Below are positions 8,016 to 13,840 of a DNA stretch of 15,158 bases, piece after piece (positions within the stretch are counted from its first letter, which is position 1; each line of letters begins with the position of its first letter). Where the stretch lies: contig JAZRUY010000174.1 in the NCBI GenBank assembly GCA_045598845.1, forward strand, positions 1 through 15,158, given 5' to 3'. A program made the position numbers and the translations under genes. Under the pieces are notes generated by a model. The model searched no databases and had not been told where the DNA came from. It saw nothing but the letters and a program-made list of their open reading frames with translations. This DNA comes from JAZRUY01 sp045598845 (GTDB taxonomy: Bacteria > Verrucomicrobiota > Lentisphaeria > Victivallales > Victivallaceae).

Positions 8016-8042
8016 AATCCGGCGTAGTGCCGGATTTTTTTT
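8016..8042 (+). terminator. Rho-independent terminator downstream of tRNA-Glu
   Basis: A GC-rich stem AATCCGGC / GCCGGATT with a 5-nt loop (GTAGT) runs into eight consecutive T residues (8035-8042). It lies 120 nt after the tRNA. The stretch between them (7897-8015) holds no gene that I can support. Confidence 0.85.
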
Positions 8043-8292
8043 ATATCGTCCGGAAGCGGGATCTCATCCGGGTTAACCGGACCCGCGGATACAAATTATA
8101 CCGATAAATCCGGAATTCCGCGACAAAAAAGACACCGTTCCGCGAATAGTCATACAGGAAGGTCTCCGTATCCGTCGGAGGCGCCGGCCGGTTTTTCGTA
8201 CTCGCGGAAAGGACGGTAAACAAAAGAGCATGACCGCGGTCCGTACCGTAATAGTAGTAAAATCAGAGAAATGCAGGGAAAGGGTATTTATT

Positions 8293-8532
8293 ATGGGTTT
8301 CTGGAAATTTTTTACCGAGTTTACCGTGCCGAATTCGCAGGTCGCTTATGAAGCGAAATACGATGAGATGAACGAGGCGCAGCTGATTGATGCTATCAGA
8401 AAATGGGGGTTAAACCGGCCGTGCGACAGTTCAGATCCCAATTTTATAAACCGGAAACTGGCTATGAACGCGGTGCTGGAGAGAAAACCCCGTTTCCGGG
8501 AAGCCCGACGCGTTATGGATATGTACCGTTAG
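8293..8532 (+). CDS. Small hypothetical protein (79 aa)
   Basis: Not recognised. It encodes 79 residues starting MGFWKFFTEF, with no membrane segment or signal peptide; it is rich in charged residues and probably helical, ending in a basic stretch (RKPRFREARR region). The ATG at 8293 is preceded by GGGAAAGGG about 8 nt upstream; the frame is open to 8230, but those extra codons look like non-coding leader. It is the first of six small same-strand genes. The 250 bases between the tRNA terminator and this gene contain short CCGG-rich inverted motifs (for example CTCCG/CGGAG near 8165-8180) but no supported gene. Coding status rests on the start context and on position ahead of the other small genes. 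Confidence 0.6.
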   Translation: MGFWKFFTEFTVPNSQVAYEAKYDEMNEAQLIDAIRKWGLNRPCDSSDPNFINRKLAMNAVLERKPRFREARRVMDMYR

Positions 8533-8602
8533 TTGCTGCCCATTAAGTATAGAACAGTGCGGTTTTAGTGATTTTATTAAAAAACAAGAATATGTTAAGA
8601 TT

Positions 8603-8764
8603 ATGAGCGGAGACGATCAGCTTGGAGTGGTGAGTATTGTTGGCATTATTTGCGCACTATTATTCGCCTGGATTCCCGTGATAGGGATACCTTTGGCGGC
8701 GATAGCTTTTTTGTTTATACTTCATAAAATCATAAAATGGCAGGAGGGGGAAAAGAATGAATAA
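8603..8764 (+). CDS. Small membrane protein (53 aa), overlaps the DUF1232 gene
   Basis: Encodes a 53-aa protein starting MSGDDQLGVVSIVG. Residues 9-42 are almost wholly hydrophobic and contain a WIPVIGIP turn, so it should form a two-helix hairpin or one long membrane segment, followed by a charged tail (HKIIKWQEGEKNE). The ribosome binding site is weak. Its stop overlaps the next start (ATGAATAA, 8 nt), which argues that it is translated and coupled to the DUF1232 gene. No family recognised. Confidence 0.65.
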   Translation: MSGDDQLGVVSIVGIICALLFAWIPVIGIPLAAIAFLFILHKIIKWQEGEKNE

Positions 8765-9164
8765 ACAACAGGAGGAGGAAGTCAACCGCCGGTTCAACGG
8801 CAAGGCTTCATCCATGACCGAGGACGATCTCAACGGAATCGTGGAAAAAGAGCAGAAAGTCATGTCGCTGTTCGGCAAACTGGGCAAACACGCCAAGGAC
8901 ATCAAACTGCTCTGGAATATGCTGCGGGATTATAAAAACGGCGATTACACGGAAGTGCCGTGGAAGCTTATCGGTTCCATCGTGTTCGCTTTCATCTATC
9001 TGGTGTCGCCGATAGATGTTATTCCGGATGTTATTCCGATTCTGGGGTTTACGGATGACATCAGCGTATTCGGGCTGGTGCTGGCCGGATTCGGCAGCGA
9101 TATCGAGGCATACAAGGCCTGGCTGGCCGCGAAAGCCGGAACAAAATCCTTGGAAAACAAGTAG
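8757..9164 (+). CDS. DUF1232 / YkvA-like membrane protein
   Basis: A 135-aa protein carrying the DUF1232 core: a hydrophobic segment (about 71-83), then SPIDVIPDVIPILGFTDD (84-101), the family signature of Y-x-x-SP-I-D-x-IPD and GxxDD, then a second hydrophobic stretch (102-112). The first 60 residues are charged and helical. The start is well supported by AGGAGGGGG about 6 nt upstream. The role of this family is not established; some members occur with envelope or stress genes. Here it is coupled by an 8-nt overlap to a 53-aa membrane protein and followed 7 nt later by another small gene. Confidence 0.88.
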   Translation: MNKQQEEEVNRRFNGKASSMTEDDLNGIVEKEQKVMSLFGKLGKHAKDIKLLWNMLRDYKNGDYTEVPWKLIGSIVFAFIYLVSPIDVIPDVIPILGFTDDISVFGLVLAGFGSDIEAYKAWLAAKAGTKSLENK

Positions 9165-9171
9165 GTGCAGC

Positions 9172-9339
9172 ATGAAATTCCGTATTCATTGCAATTACCG
9201 GACCAAAAACAACGCCATGGTAAGGACGAGTTATATTATCGATCTTCCCAAATGGAGCGCGGCGGAAGCAAAGTCCAAGGTTAAAAGCATGAACAACTCG
9301 ATCACCGAAGTCGAGATTTTCGAACATCAGGAACTGTGA
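9172..9339 (+). CDS. Small hypothetical protein (55 aa)
   Basis: Not recognised. It encodes 55 residues starting MKFRIHCNYRTKNN, soluble and basic at the N terminus, with an alternating pattern suggesting a beta-strand, helix, beta-strand fold. The start has a modest AGG ribosome binding site and lies only 7 nt after the DUF1232 stop, which supports co-transcription. Confidence 0.6.
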   Translation: MKFRIHCNYRTKNNAMVRTSYIIDLPKWSAAEAKSKVKSMNNSITEVEIFEHQEL

Positions 9340-9366
9340 AAAATGTCGCGGTTCACTCTGCCGCCT

Positions 9367-9392
9367 TGCCGGACGGTATTTCAAATCCGGCA
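9367..9392. repeat. Short inverted repeat between small genes
   Basis: TGCCGGA and TCCGGCA (7-bp exact complement) are separated by 12 nt in the 106-nt gap before the paralogous membrane-protein pair. No T-run follows, so termination is unlikely. It could be an operator or mRNA structure, or a chance product of the CCGG-rich composition. Confidence 0.3.
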
Positions 9393-9445
9393 GTGTGGTT
9401 ATTGCAAATGCCGGGTGAAACTGCCGTAATCAGGAGGATGAAAAC

Positions 9446-9595
9446 ATGTGGCATTTTATTGTTGTAGCCGTATGGATAGCGGTATTGCTGGTGCTGCTGG
9501 CGAAGTACGGTTTCAGAAAGGTATGGAGTGTCTGCGCCGCCGTTACCGCCATGGCGGCCGCGGCAAGCTGGATGATAGTTTATTTCGGTAAATAG
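9446..9595 (+). CDS. Small membrane protein with KYGFRKVW motif (49 aa)
   Basis: Encodes 49 residues: a first membrane helix (about 3-18), the short basic loop AKYGFRKVW (19-27), a second helix (about 29-46) and the tail YFGK. An excellent AGGAGG ribosome binding site lies 8 nt before the ATG. It is paralogous to the next gene, which has the same layout and a KYGFKKVW loop. No known family recognised; two-helix proteins of this size include toxins, holin-like proteins and small regulators, and nothing here decides between them. Confidence 0.72.
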   Translation: MWHFIVVAVWIAVLLVLLAKYGFRKVWSVCAAVTAMAAAASWMIVYFGK

Positions 9596-9606
9596 GGAGC
9601 GCGTGT

Positions 9607-9747
9607 ATGGTGATCCTGCTTATTATCTGGACAATTGTGTGTATCTGGCTGATTTCCAAATACGGGTTTAAAAAAGTCTGGGGATGCACGGCTATGGTAT
9701 TGCTGTCGGTCGCGCTTCTGGCCTGCCTTAAATCCTGCGCCGGCTGA
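9607..9747 (+). CDS. Small membrane protein with KYGFKKVW motif (46 aa)
   Basis: Encodes 46 residues starting MVILLIIWTIVCIWLI: membrane helix (2-17), loop SKYGFKKVW (17-25) and second hydrophobic segment (26-41) ending LKSCAG. It is the paralogue of the gene ending 11 nt upstream. A GGGAG ribosome binding site sits 7 nt before the ATG. It is the last gene of the cluster and is followed 22 nt later by the hairpin terminator. Confidence 0.72.
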   Translation: MVILLIIWTIVCIWLISKYGFKKVWGCTAMVLLSVALLACLKSCAG

Positions 9748-9769
9748 CCGGATTTAAACTGTTTGTATC

Positions 9770-9797
9770 ATAAAGCCGCCGCGTCCGGCGGCTTTAT
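9770..9797. terminator. Bidirectional hairpin terminator
   Basis: ATAAAGCCGCC and GGCGGCTTTAT form a perfect 11-bp stem around a 6-nt loop (GCGTCC). A/T-rich ends on both sides suit termination of the small-gene cluster (+) and of the kinase transcript (-). The kinase stop codon (9796-9794) lies within the hairpin. Confidence 0.75.
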
Positions 9798-11233
9798 CTT
9801 TGCTCCGGTAGCGGTTGGAGCGGCAACAGCGAATTTTTAAGTTTAATCAGCGTCTGCAGTCCGGTTTTGTCGCTTTCCCCGATTCCGCCGGAGGAGAGGA
9901 TATCATCGATTTTCCGGTAAATCAGATAATCCAGCGCCGCCGTCTGCATGACGGGATCGTCCGCCAGCATGGCGCGCTGGACGGCGAGCGCATCGCCGCG
10001 GACAGTTCTCCACCGGAACTGCCGGGCTTCCAAATCGCCGGGATCGGATTCCCGGTAATCCCGGCAGATTTCCGACAGTTCTTTTTCCAGCGGCGACGCT
10101 TTTTTATCCGCGAAATAACGGGGAAAGCCGGACATGCGGGGATTTTGCCCGCACTTTTCTATGCGCGAGAAAAATTCGTTTCTGGAAATCCAGGGCAGAT
10201 TCAACAGTTCATCCTTGCAGCCCGAATCGTACAACCCTTCGGCCCGCAGCGCCGCCAGCACCGGAGAGGCGGAATCATTCCATTTTATGTCCGGCTCCGG
10301 AACGCTTTCCGGTACAGAAACTTCCGCCGCCGGAGTGATCTCCGCCGGCGCGGGAGCGGAATGCATCCGGCGGATATGCGGAAGAATGAAAAAAAACGCA
10401 ACGGCCAACCCCGCCGGAATCAGCAGCAGCAGCGCGCCGTACCGTATGCGGCACCGCCGGTGCTTCTCCTCCGTTTGGAACCGCATCTTCTTCCGGAAAT
10501 CTTCCGCCGACCGGACCGGCGCCTCGCAGACGGAGCGGAAGAGCCGGTTCCAGTCCGCATTGCCGCTCAGAGTCAGGTCTGAGGGAATCGACGGGTACTC
10601 CTCGACAGGGTTTCCGGTCAATGCGCAGTAGATGACTTTGCCGAGCGCGTAGAAATCGTCCTCCGGCTCGGCGGAACTTTTTCCGGCCAGCAGCCGCGGG
10701 GAGAGAAAGCCGGGCGTGCCGACCAGACTTCCCCGGCCGGCCGGCGCGATCAGGCCGGTATCGGCCAGCGTCGGTCTGCCCTTGACCCACAGAATATTGT
10801 CCGGTTTGATGTCGCGGTGCACCAGTCCGCGGCGGTGCAGTTCGGACAATCCGGCAAGCAGCCCGTCCAGCATTTCCGCGATTTCCGCTCCGTCCATCCG
10901 CCGGAATTCCCGCAACCGGTTGGCGAGAGTATCCGGAACATAACCGCTTTCGCCGCGGCGCAGGTCATCGGCGGCATCCATGGCGCAACACAGAAATTCC
11001 GGTGTGATTCCGATGTGCCGGATGCGGAGCAGATTAGGGTGATCGATATCCCGGTAGTTGCGCAGACCCCTGATTTCGCGTTCGGAATATCTGCCGCCGT
11101 TGGGGACGATTTTGACCGCGACCCTTGTTCCGACTTCGTCATCGGCGAGCCAGACTTCGCCGTATGCGCCGGCGCCGCAACGGCATATCAGCGTGCAGTC
11201 GCAGATCCGCGCGCCCGGTGCCAATTCAGTCAT
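9794..11233 (-). CDS. Transmembrane Hanks-type Ser/Thr protein kinase
   Basis: A 479-aa membrane kinase. The cytoplasmic catalytic domain (about 8-255) has the glycine loop GAGAYG (20-25), Lys41 in VAVK, the helix-C glutamate at Glu51 or Glu53, the catalytic loop HRDIKPDN (139-146) with Asp141, and the F-helix aspartate near Asp193. Two motifs deviate: DTG (158-160) replaces DFG, and SPR (178-180) stands where APE is usual. The metal-binding Asp158 is kept, so activity remains likely. One membrane helix (about 265-285) follows a basic stretch, then an outer domain of about 190 residues with a Pro/Ala/Glu-rich linker. No known sensor domain was recognised. The ATG overlaps the upstream sigma-factor stop by 8 nt, which suggests coupled synthesis and a shared signalling role. 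Confidence 0.9.
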   Translation of the reverse strand: MTELAPGARICDCTLICRCGAGAYGEVWLADDEVGTRVAVKIVPNGGRYSEREIRGLRNYRDIDHPNLLRIRHIGITPEFLCCAMDAADDLRRGESGYVPDTLANRLREFRRMDGAEIAEMLDGLLAGLSELHRRGLVHRDIKPDNILWVKGRPTLADTGLIAPAGRGSLVGTPGFLSPRLLAGKSSAEPEDDFYALGKVIYCALTGNPVEEYPSIPSDLTLSGNADWNRLFRSVCEAPVRSAEDFRKKMRFQTEEKHRRCRIRYGALLLLIPAGLAVAFFFILPHIRRMHSAPAPAEITPAAEVSVPESVPEPDIKWNDSASPVLAALRAEGLYDSGCKDELLNLPWISRNEFFSRIEKCGQNPRMSGFPRYFADKKASPLEKELSEICRDYRESDPGDLEARQFRWRTVRGDALAVQRAMLADDPVMQTAALDYLIYRKIDDILSSGGIGESDKTGLQTLIKLKNSLLPLQPLPEQR

Positions 11234-11837
11234 TGTCTATCAGTTCCAGCATCAGTTCCGGATCGCGGCGGTTGAGTTCATCCAGGATTTCGCGGATGAT
11301 GGCGATCAAGCGTTTTTTCGCCTGATACACCTGATTGACGGAGCACCCCAGAAATTCCGCAACCTTTTTAACCGGCCGGTGCTGCAGCGCATAGAGATCA
11401 AACGCCTGCCAGGTCGATGCGGAGACGCGCTGTTTCACCTGCTGATAGATATTAACCCATACCGTCTTGCGGAATTCGGCTAAAAAGCAGGCATCGAATT
11501 CCGGCGGTTCCGTGAAAGGTTCGGCATTGTCGGGGAACCAGACCGACGGGTCTTTGGCCCTGTTCCGGTAATAGTCGGCGATTCTGGCGGTGACGATTCT
11601 GCCGAAATAGGTGCGGAAACGGGCGATATCGGGATCGAAACGGAAAGTCCTGCTTTGTTGAAAAAAAGCCAGCATCACCTGCTGCAGCACATCTTTTGCC
11701 GCGGCATCATCCAGCCCCTTGAATTTGGCTAAAGCCAATACGACCGGCTTGTAACGCTCGTAGAATTCGTCCCATCCGATTTCATCGCCGCCGGCGATCT
11801 TATCGAGCAGTGTCGGAGAAGTGGTCGGATATTTCAT
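11226..11837 (-). CDS. ECF-type RNA polymerase sigma factor
   Basis: A 203-aa sigma70-family factor of the extracytoplasmic-function type, resembling the planctomycete/verrucomicrobial group. Region 2 spans about 20-95, with FYERYKPVVLALAKFKGLD, AKDVLQQVMLAFF (-10 recognition and core binding) and FRTYFGRIVTARIADYYR. Region 4 spans about 125-185, with the helix-turn-helix PVKKVAEFLGCSVNQVYQAK (155-174). An in-frame ATG at 11897 would add 20 residues, but it lies within the predicted promoter, and family members begin close to TSPTLL, so ATG 11837 is preferred although its ribosome binding site is weak. No anti-sigma gene is adjacent; instead it overlaps a membrane kinase gene by 8 nt. It is divergent from the epimerase gene. 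Confidence 0.88.
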   Translation of the reverse strand: MKYPTTSPTLLDKIAGGDEIGWDEFYERYKPVVLALAKFKGLDDAAAKDVLQQVMLAFFQQSRTFRFDPDIARFRTYFGRIVTARIADYYRNRAKDPSVWFPDNAEPFTEPPEFDACFLAEFRKTVWVNIYQQVKQRVSASTWQAFDLYALQHRPVKKVAEFLGCSVNQVYQAKKRLIAIIREILDELNRRDPELMLELIDND

Positions 11838-11887
11838 AGTATATATTACTTTCCCGTTCCGGATTCGGTTTGCTGTACATCTAATCC

Positions 11888-11916
11888 AATATAGCATATC
11901 GCGCTATGCCGGGCAA
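11888..11916 (-). promoter_or_regulatory. Putative promoter of the sigma factor-kinase operon
   Basis: On the minus strand, TTGCCC (11916-11911), 17 nt, TATATT (11893-11888). The predicted start near 11881 gives a leader of about 44 nt to ATG 11837. The -35 box and part of the spacer lie inside the left arm of the inverted sequence pair (11905-11920). Confidence 0.5.
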
Positions 11917-11978
11917 CCGGAAATATAACAGTCATATAAACGGCGGCGGCACTGGACAGAAAACCGGTTCCCGGCATA
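11905..11978. repeat. Imperfect inverted pair spanning divergent promoters
   Basis: The left arm TATGCCGGGCAACCGG (11905-11920) and right arm CCGGTTCCCGGCATA (11964-11978) are complementary over 15 positions with one unpaired base, separated by 43 nt. The left arm covers the -35 box of the sigma-factor promoter; the right arm lies in the spacer and edges the -10 of the epimerase promoter. This suits two binding sites for one regulator, or a cruciform. Its length is beyond casual chance even in CCGG-rich DNA, but function is inferred only from position. Confidence 0.55.
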
Positions 11979-11982
11979 TATT
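11953..11982 (+). promoter_or_regulatory. Putative promoter of the epimerase gene
   Basis: TGGACA (11953-11958), 18 nt, TATATT (11977-11982); five of six consensus bases in each box. The predicted start is near 11989. Confidence 0.5.
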
Positions 11983-12041
11983 AAACAAGCAATGTATTTT
12001 ATTTCAAATCAGTATCAGTTATGGAATCCCGGAAGAGCGGT

Positions 12042-13025
12042 ATGTTGCAGGGAGCGCGCGTCACGGTAACCGGCGGAGCCGGTTTCATCGGTTCTAATCT
12101 GGTGGAAAAACTGCTGGAATCCGGTGCGGAAGTTACTGTTCTGGATAATTTTTCCACCGGCAAGATGAAAAATCTGCAGCCTTTCACCGGCGGCCGGCAT
12201 TTCCGGCTTATAGTCGGAGATGTGCGCAACATGGAAGATTGCCGCCGGGCGGTTTCCGGTTGCGACTATGTGCTGCACGAAGCGGCATTGGGCAGTGTCT
12301 CCCGGTCCGTGAAGGATCCGATGACTTCTGCAGCAGTCAATATTCTGGGATATGTCAATATGCTCTATGCGGCGCAGGAGGCGGGGGTAAAACGTTTCAT
12401 CTACGCCGCCAGCAGCGCAGTTTACGGCGACAGCAGGACGCTGCCGAAAGCGGAAGATCAGATCGGCAAGCCGCTGAGCCCTTACGCTGTCACCAAATAT
12501 GCGGATGAGATTTATGCCGGCAATTTTCACGATCTGTACGGAATCGATACCGTCGGATTGCGTTATTTCAACGTTTTCGGCCGCCGGCAGGGCCCGTTCG
12601 GCGAATATGCGGCGGTGATTCCGAAATTTGTGATGAAGCTGATGCGTCACGAGCGTCCGGTAATCAACGGCGACGGCGGCAACAGCCGCGATTTCACCTA
12701 TATCGACAATGCGGTGCAGGCCAATATACTGGCGCTTTCGGTTGAAAAGGCGGAAGCGCTGAACCAGGTTTACAATATCGCTTGCGGCGCCAGAACGACT
12801 CTGAATGAACTCTTCGCTTACCTCAAAGCGGATTTAAGCGGATACGATGCTGAAATCGCAGGGATAACCCCTTTGTACGGTCCGCCGCGCCCGGGGGATA
12901 TCCCGCACAGTCTCGCCTGCATAGACAAGGCGCGAAAACTGCTGGGCTATAAGCCGGAATTCAGCGTTGAAGCCGGATTGCGGGCGGCGGCGGAATGGTA
13001 TTTCAGCCACTTGCGTTTTCTCTGA
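12042..13025 (+). CDS. NAD-dependent UDP-hexose 4-epimerase (WbpP/TviC-like)
   Basis: A 327-aa extended short-chain dehydrogenase/epimerase predicted to act on a UDP-sugar in surface polysaccharide synthesis. Counted from ATG 12042, the NAD-binding TGGAGFIGSN lies at 10-19, HEAALGSVSRSVKDP at about 79-93, AASSAVYG at 122-129 and the catalytic SPYAVTKY (Tyr148, Lys152). RYFNVFGRRQGPFGEYAAVIP and NGDGGNSRDFTYIDN follow. The ALGSV and FGRRQ segments resemble the WbpP/TviC UDP-GlcNAc(A) C4-epimerase branch more than GalE. An in-frame ATG at 12021 would add seven residues but has no ribosome binding site, while ATG 12042 follows GGAAGAG by 4 nt. It is transcribed alone, with no glycosyltransferase beside it, and is followed by a terminator. 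Substrate is inferred by resemblance only. Confidence 0.88.
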   Translation: MLQGARVTVTGGAGFIGSNLVEKLLESGAEVTVLDNFSTGKMKNLQPFTGGRHFRLIVGDVRNMEDCRRAVSGCDYVLHEAALGSVSRSVKDPMTSAAVNILGYVNMLYAAQEAGVKRFIYAASSAVYGDSRTLPKAEDQIGKPLSPYAVTKYADEIYAGNFHDLYGIDTVGLRYFNVFGRRQGPFGEYAAVIPKFVMKLMRHERPVINGDGGNSRDFTYIDNAVQANILALSVEKAEALNQVYNIACGARTTLNELFAYLKADLSGYDAEIAGITPLYGPPRPGDIPHSLACIDKARKLLGYKPEFSVEAGLRAAAEWYFSHLRFL

Positions 13026-13060
13026 TCAGGAATAATCCAAAATACAAAGAGGCATAAATA

Positions 13061-13091
13061 AAAAAGCGGTCCGCATCGCGAACCGCTTTTT
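13061..13091. terminator. Bidirectional terminator between epimerase and membrane-protein gene
   Basis: AAAAAGCGGT (13061-13070) and ACCGCTTTTT (13082-13091) form a 10-bp stem with an 11-nt loop. A-tract and T-tract at the two ends suit termination from both sides; the converging gene on the minus strand stops at 13108. Confidence 0.8.
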
Positions 13092-13107
13092 GAATGATCT
13101 CAGAATA

Positions 13108-13839
13108 TTATTCCGCCGCAGGCGCGAACCCGAATTTTCCGGCGGCCTGATTTACGGCGTTGACAACCGCCCCGACCGAATCATCGCACATTTCGGCGTG
13201 ACGGGTCAGATAGAGCCAGCAGACCAGAAACATTTTTTCGCTCTGTTCCTGCTTGGTGAGTTTGCTGTCGCCGGCGAACTTCACCAGACACTCGCCCATG
13301 TTGTGAATGCTGCCGTAGAAATGCTCGTCGAGCATATCGTCCAGCTCCCGGCCGATGCCGTCGCAGATTTCCTCGGAGATACGGTCGCCCATGGTATCAT
13401 CGAATTTGACATCCGGATTGGCGAAGATATTATCCAGAGTGGTTTCCATGTGCTGCTGAATGACCGGAACCGCGTTCTTTTCGACTTCGCCGCACAGCGC
13501 ATCGCACTGCGAACCGGCGAAATCCCGGACTACTCTGCCGGCTTCGGGAATCGCATCGGCGATCGCGGACACGGTCTTTTCCGCCGCTCCTGCGCCGAGT
13601 TCCGCCGCATTGCTGTCCAGCATCCCGGCCGCTTCGGGCAGGAACGACTCGAGCCGGTCGAACACCAGCGCCGCCGCATTTTCCGGAGTGGCGGTATTGC
13701 GGATGGAGTGGAAGATATAACCGGTATAGGCGGCAACGGCAACGATCAGTACCAGATAAATTACCGCGGTACGGACCATCGCGGCATGATAGTGCCGGCA
13801 CTGCGCATCGACAATGGCTTTCAGTTCATCAGTCTTCAT
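13108..13839 (-). CDS. Single-pass membrane protein of unknown function (243 aa)
   Basis: Not recognised. It has a short N-terminal cytoplasmic part (1-21), one membrane helix (about 22-44, TAVIYLVLIVAVAAYTGYIF), then about 200 mainly helical, acidic residues expected outside the cytoplasmic membrane, with cysteines at 112, 116, 159, 184, 207 and 218. ATG 13839 is chosen because GGGGAG lies 8 nt upstream, inside the end of the preceding gene; the frame extends upstream to 13875 without support. The start is separated from the preceding stop by a single base (TAAAATG), so translation is probably coupled. The layout repeats that of the upstream gene, so the two could be distant paralogues. Confidence 0.82.
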   Translation of the reverse strand: MKTDELKAIVDAQCRHYHAAMVRTAVIYLVLIVAVAAYTGYIFHSIRNTATPENAAALVFDRLESFLPEAAGMLDSNAAELGAGAAEKTVSAIADAIPEAGRVVRDFAGSQCDALCGEVEKNAVPVIQQHMETTLDNIFANPDVKFDDTMGDRISEEICDGIGRELDDMLDEHFYGSIHNMGECLVKFAGDSKLTKQEQSEKMFLVCWLYLTRHAEMCDDSVGAVVNAVNQAAGKFGFAPAAE

Positions 13840-13840
13840 T

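Noticed and set aside
8041..8223. 60-codon minus-strand frame between tRNA terminator and the 79-aa gene
   Set aside because: Needs a TTG start with no good ribosome binding site, overlaps the terminator T-run and shows no domain or membrane segment.
7790..9760. Integrated element with attachment repeats at tRNA-Glu
   Set aside because: No integrase gene and no duplicated tRNA end could be found by eye.
9815..10582. Plus-strand open frame opposite the kinase
   Set aside because: Antisense to a clear kinase coding sequence, with biased Arg/Gln/Phe-rich translation and no start signal.
11838..11897. Longer N terminus for the sigma factor
   Set aside because: The upstream ATG lies inside the predicted -10 region, and family members begin near the TSPTLL segment.
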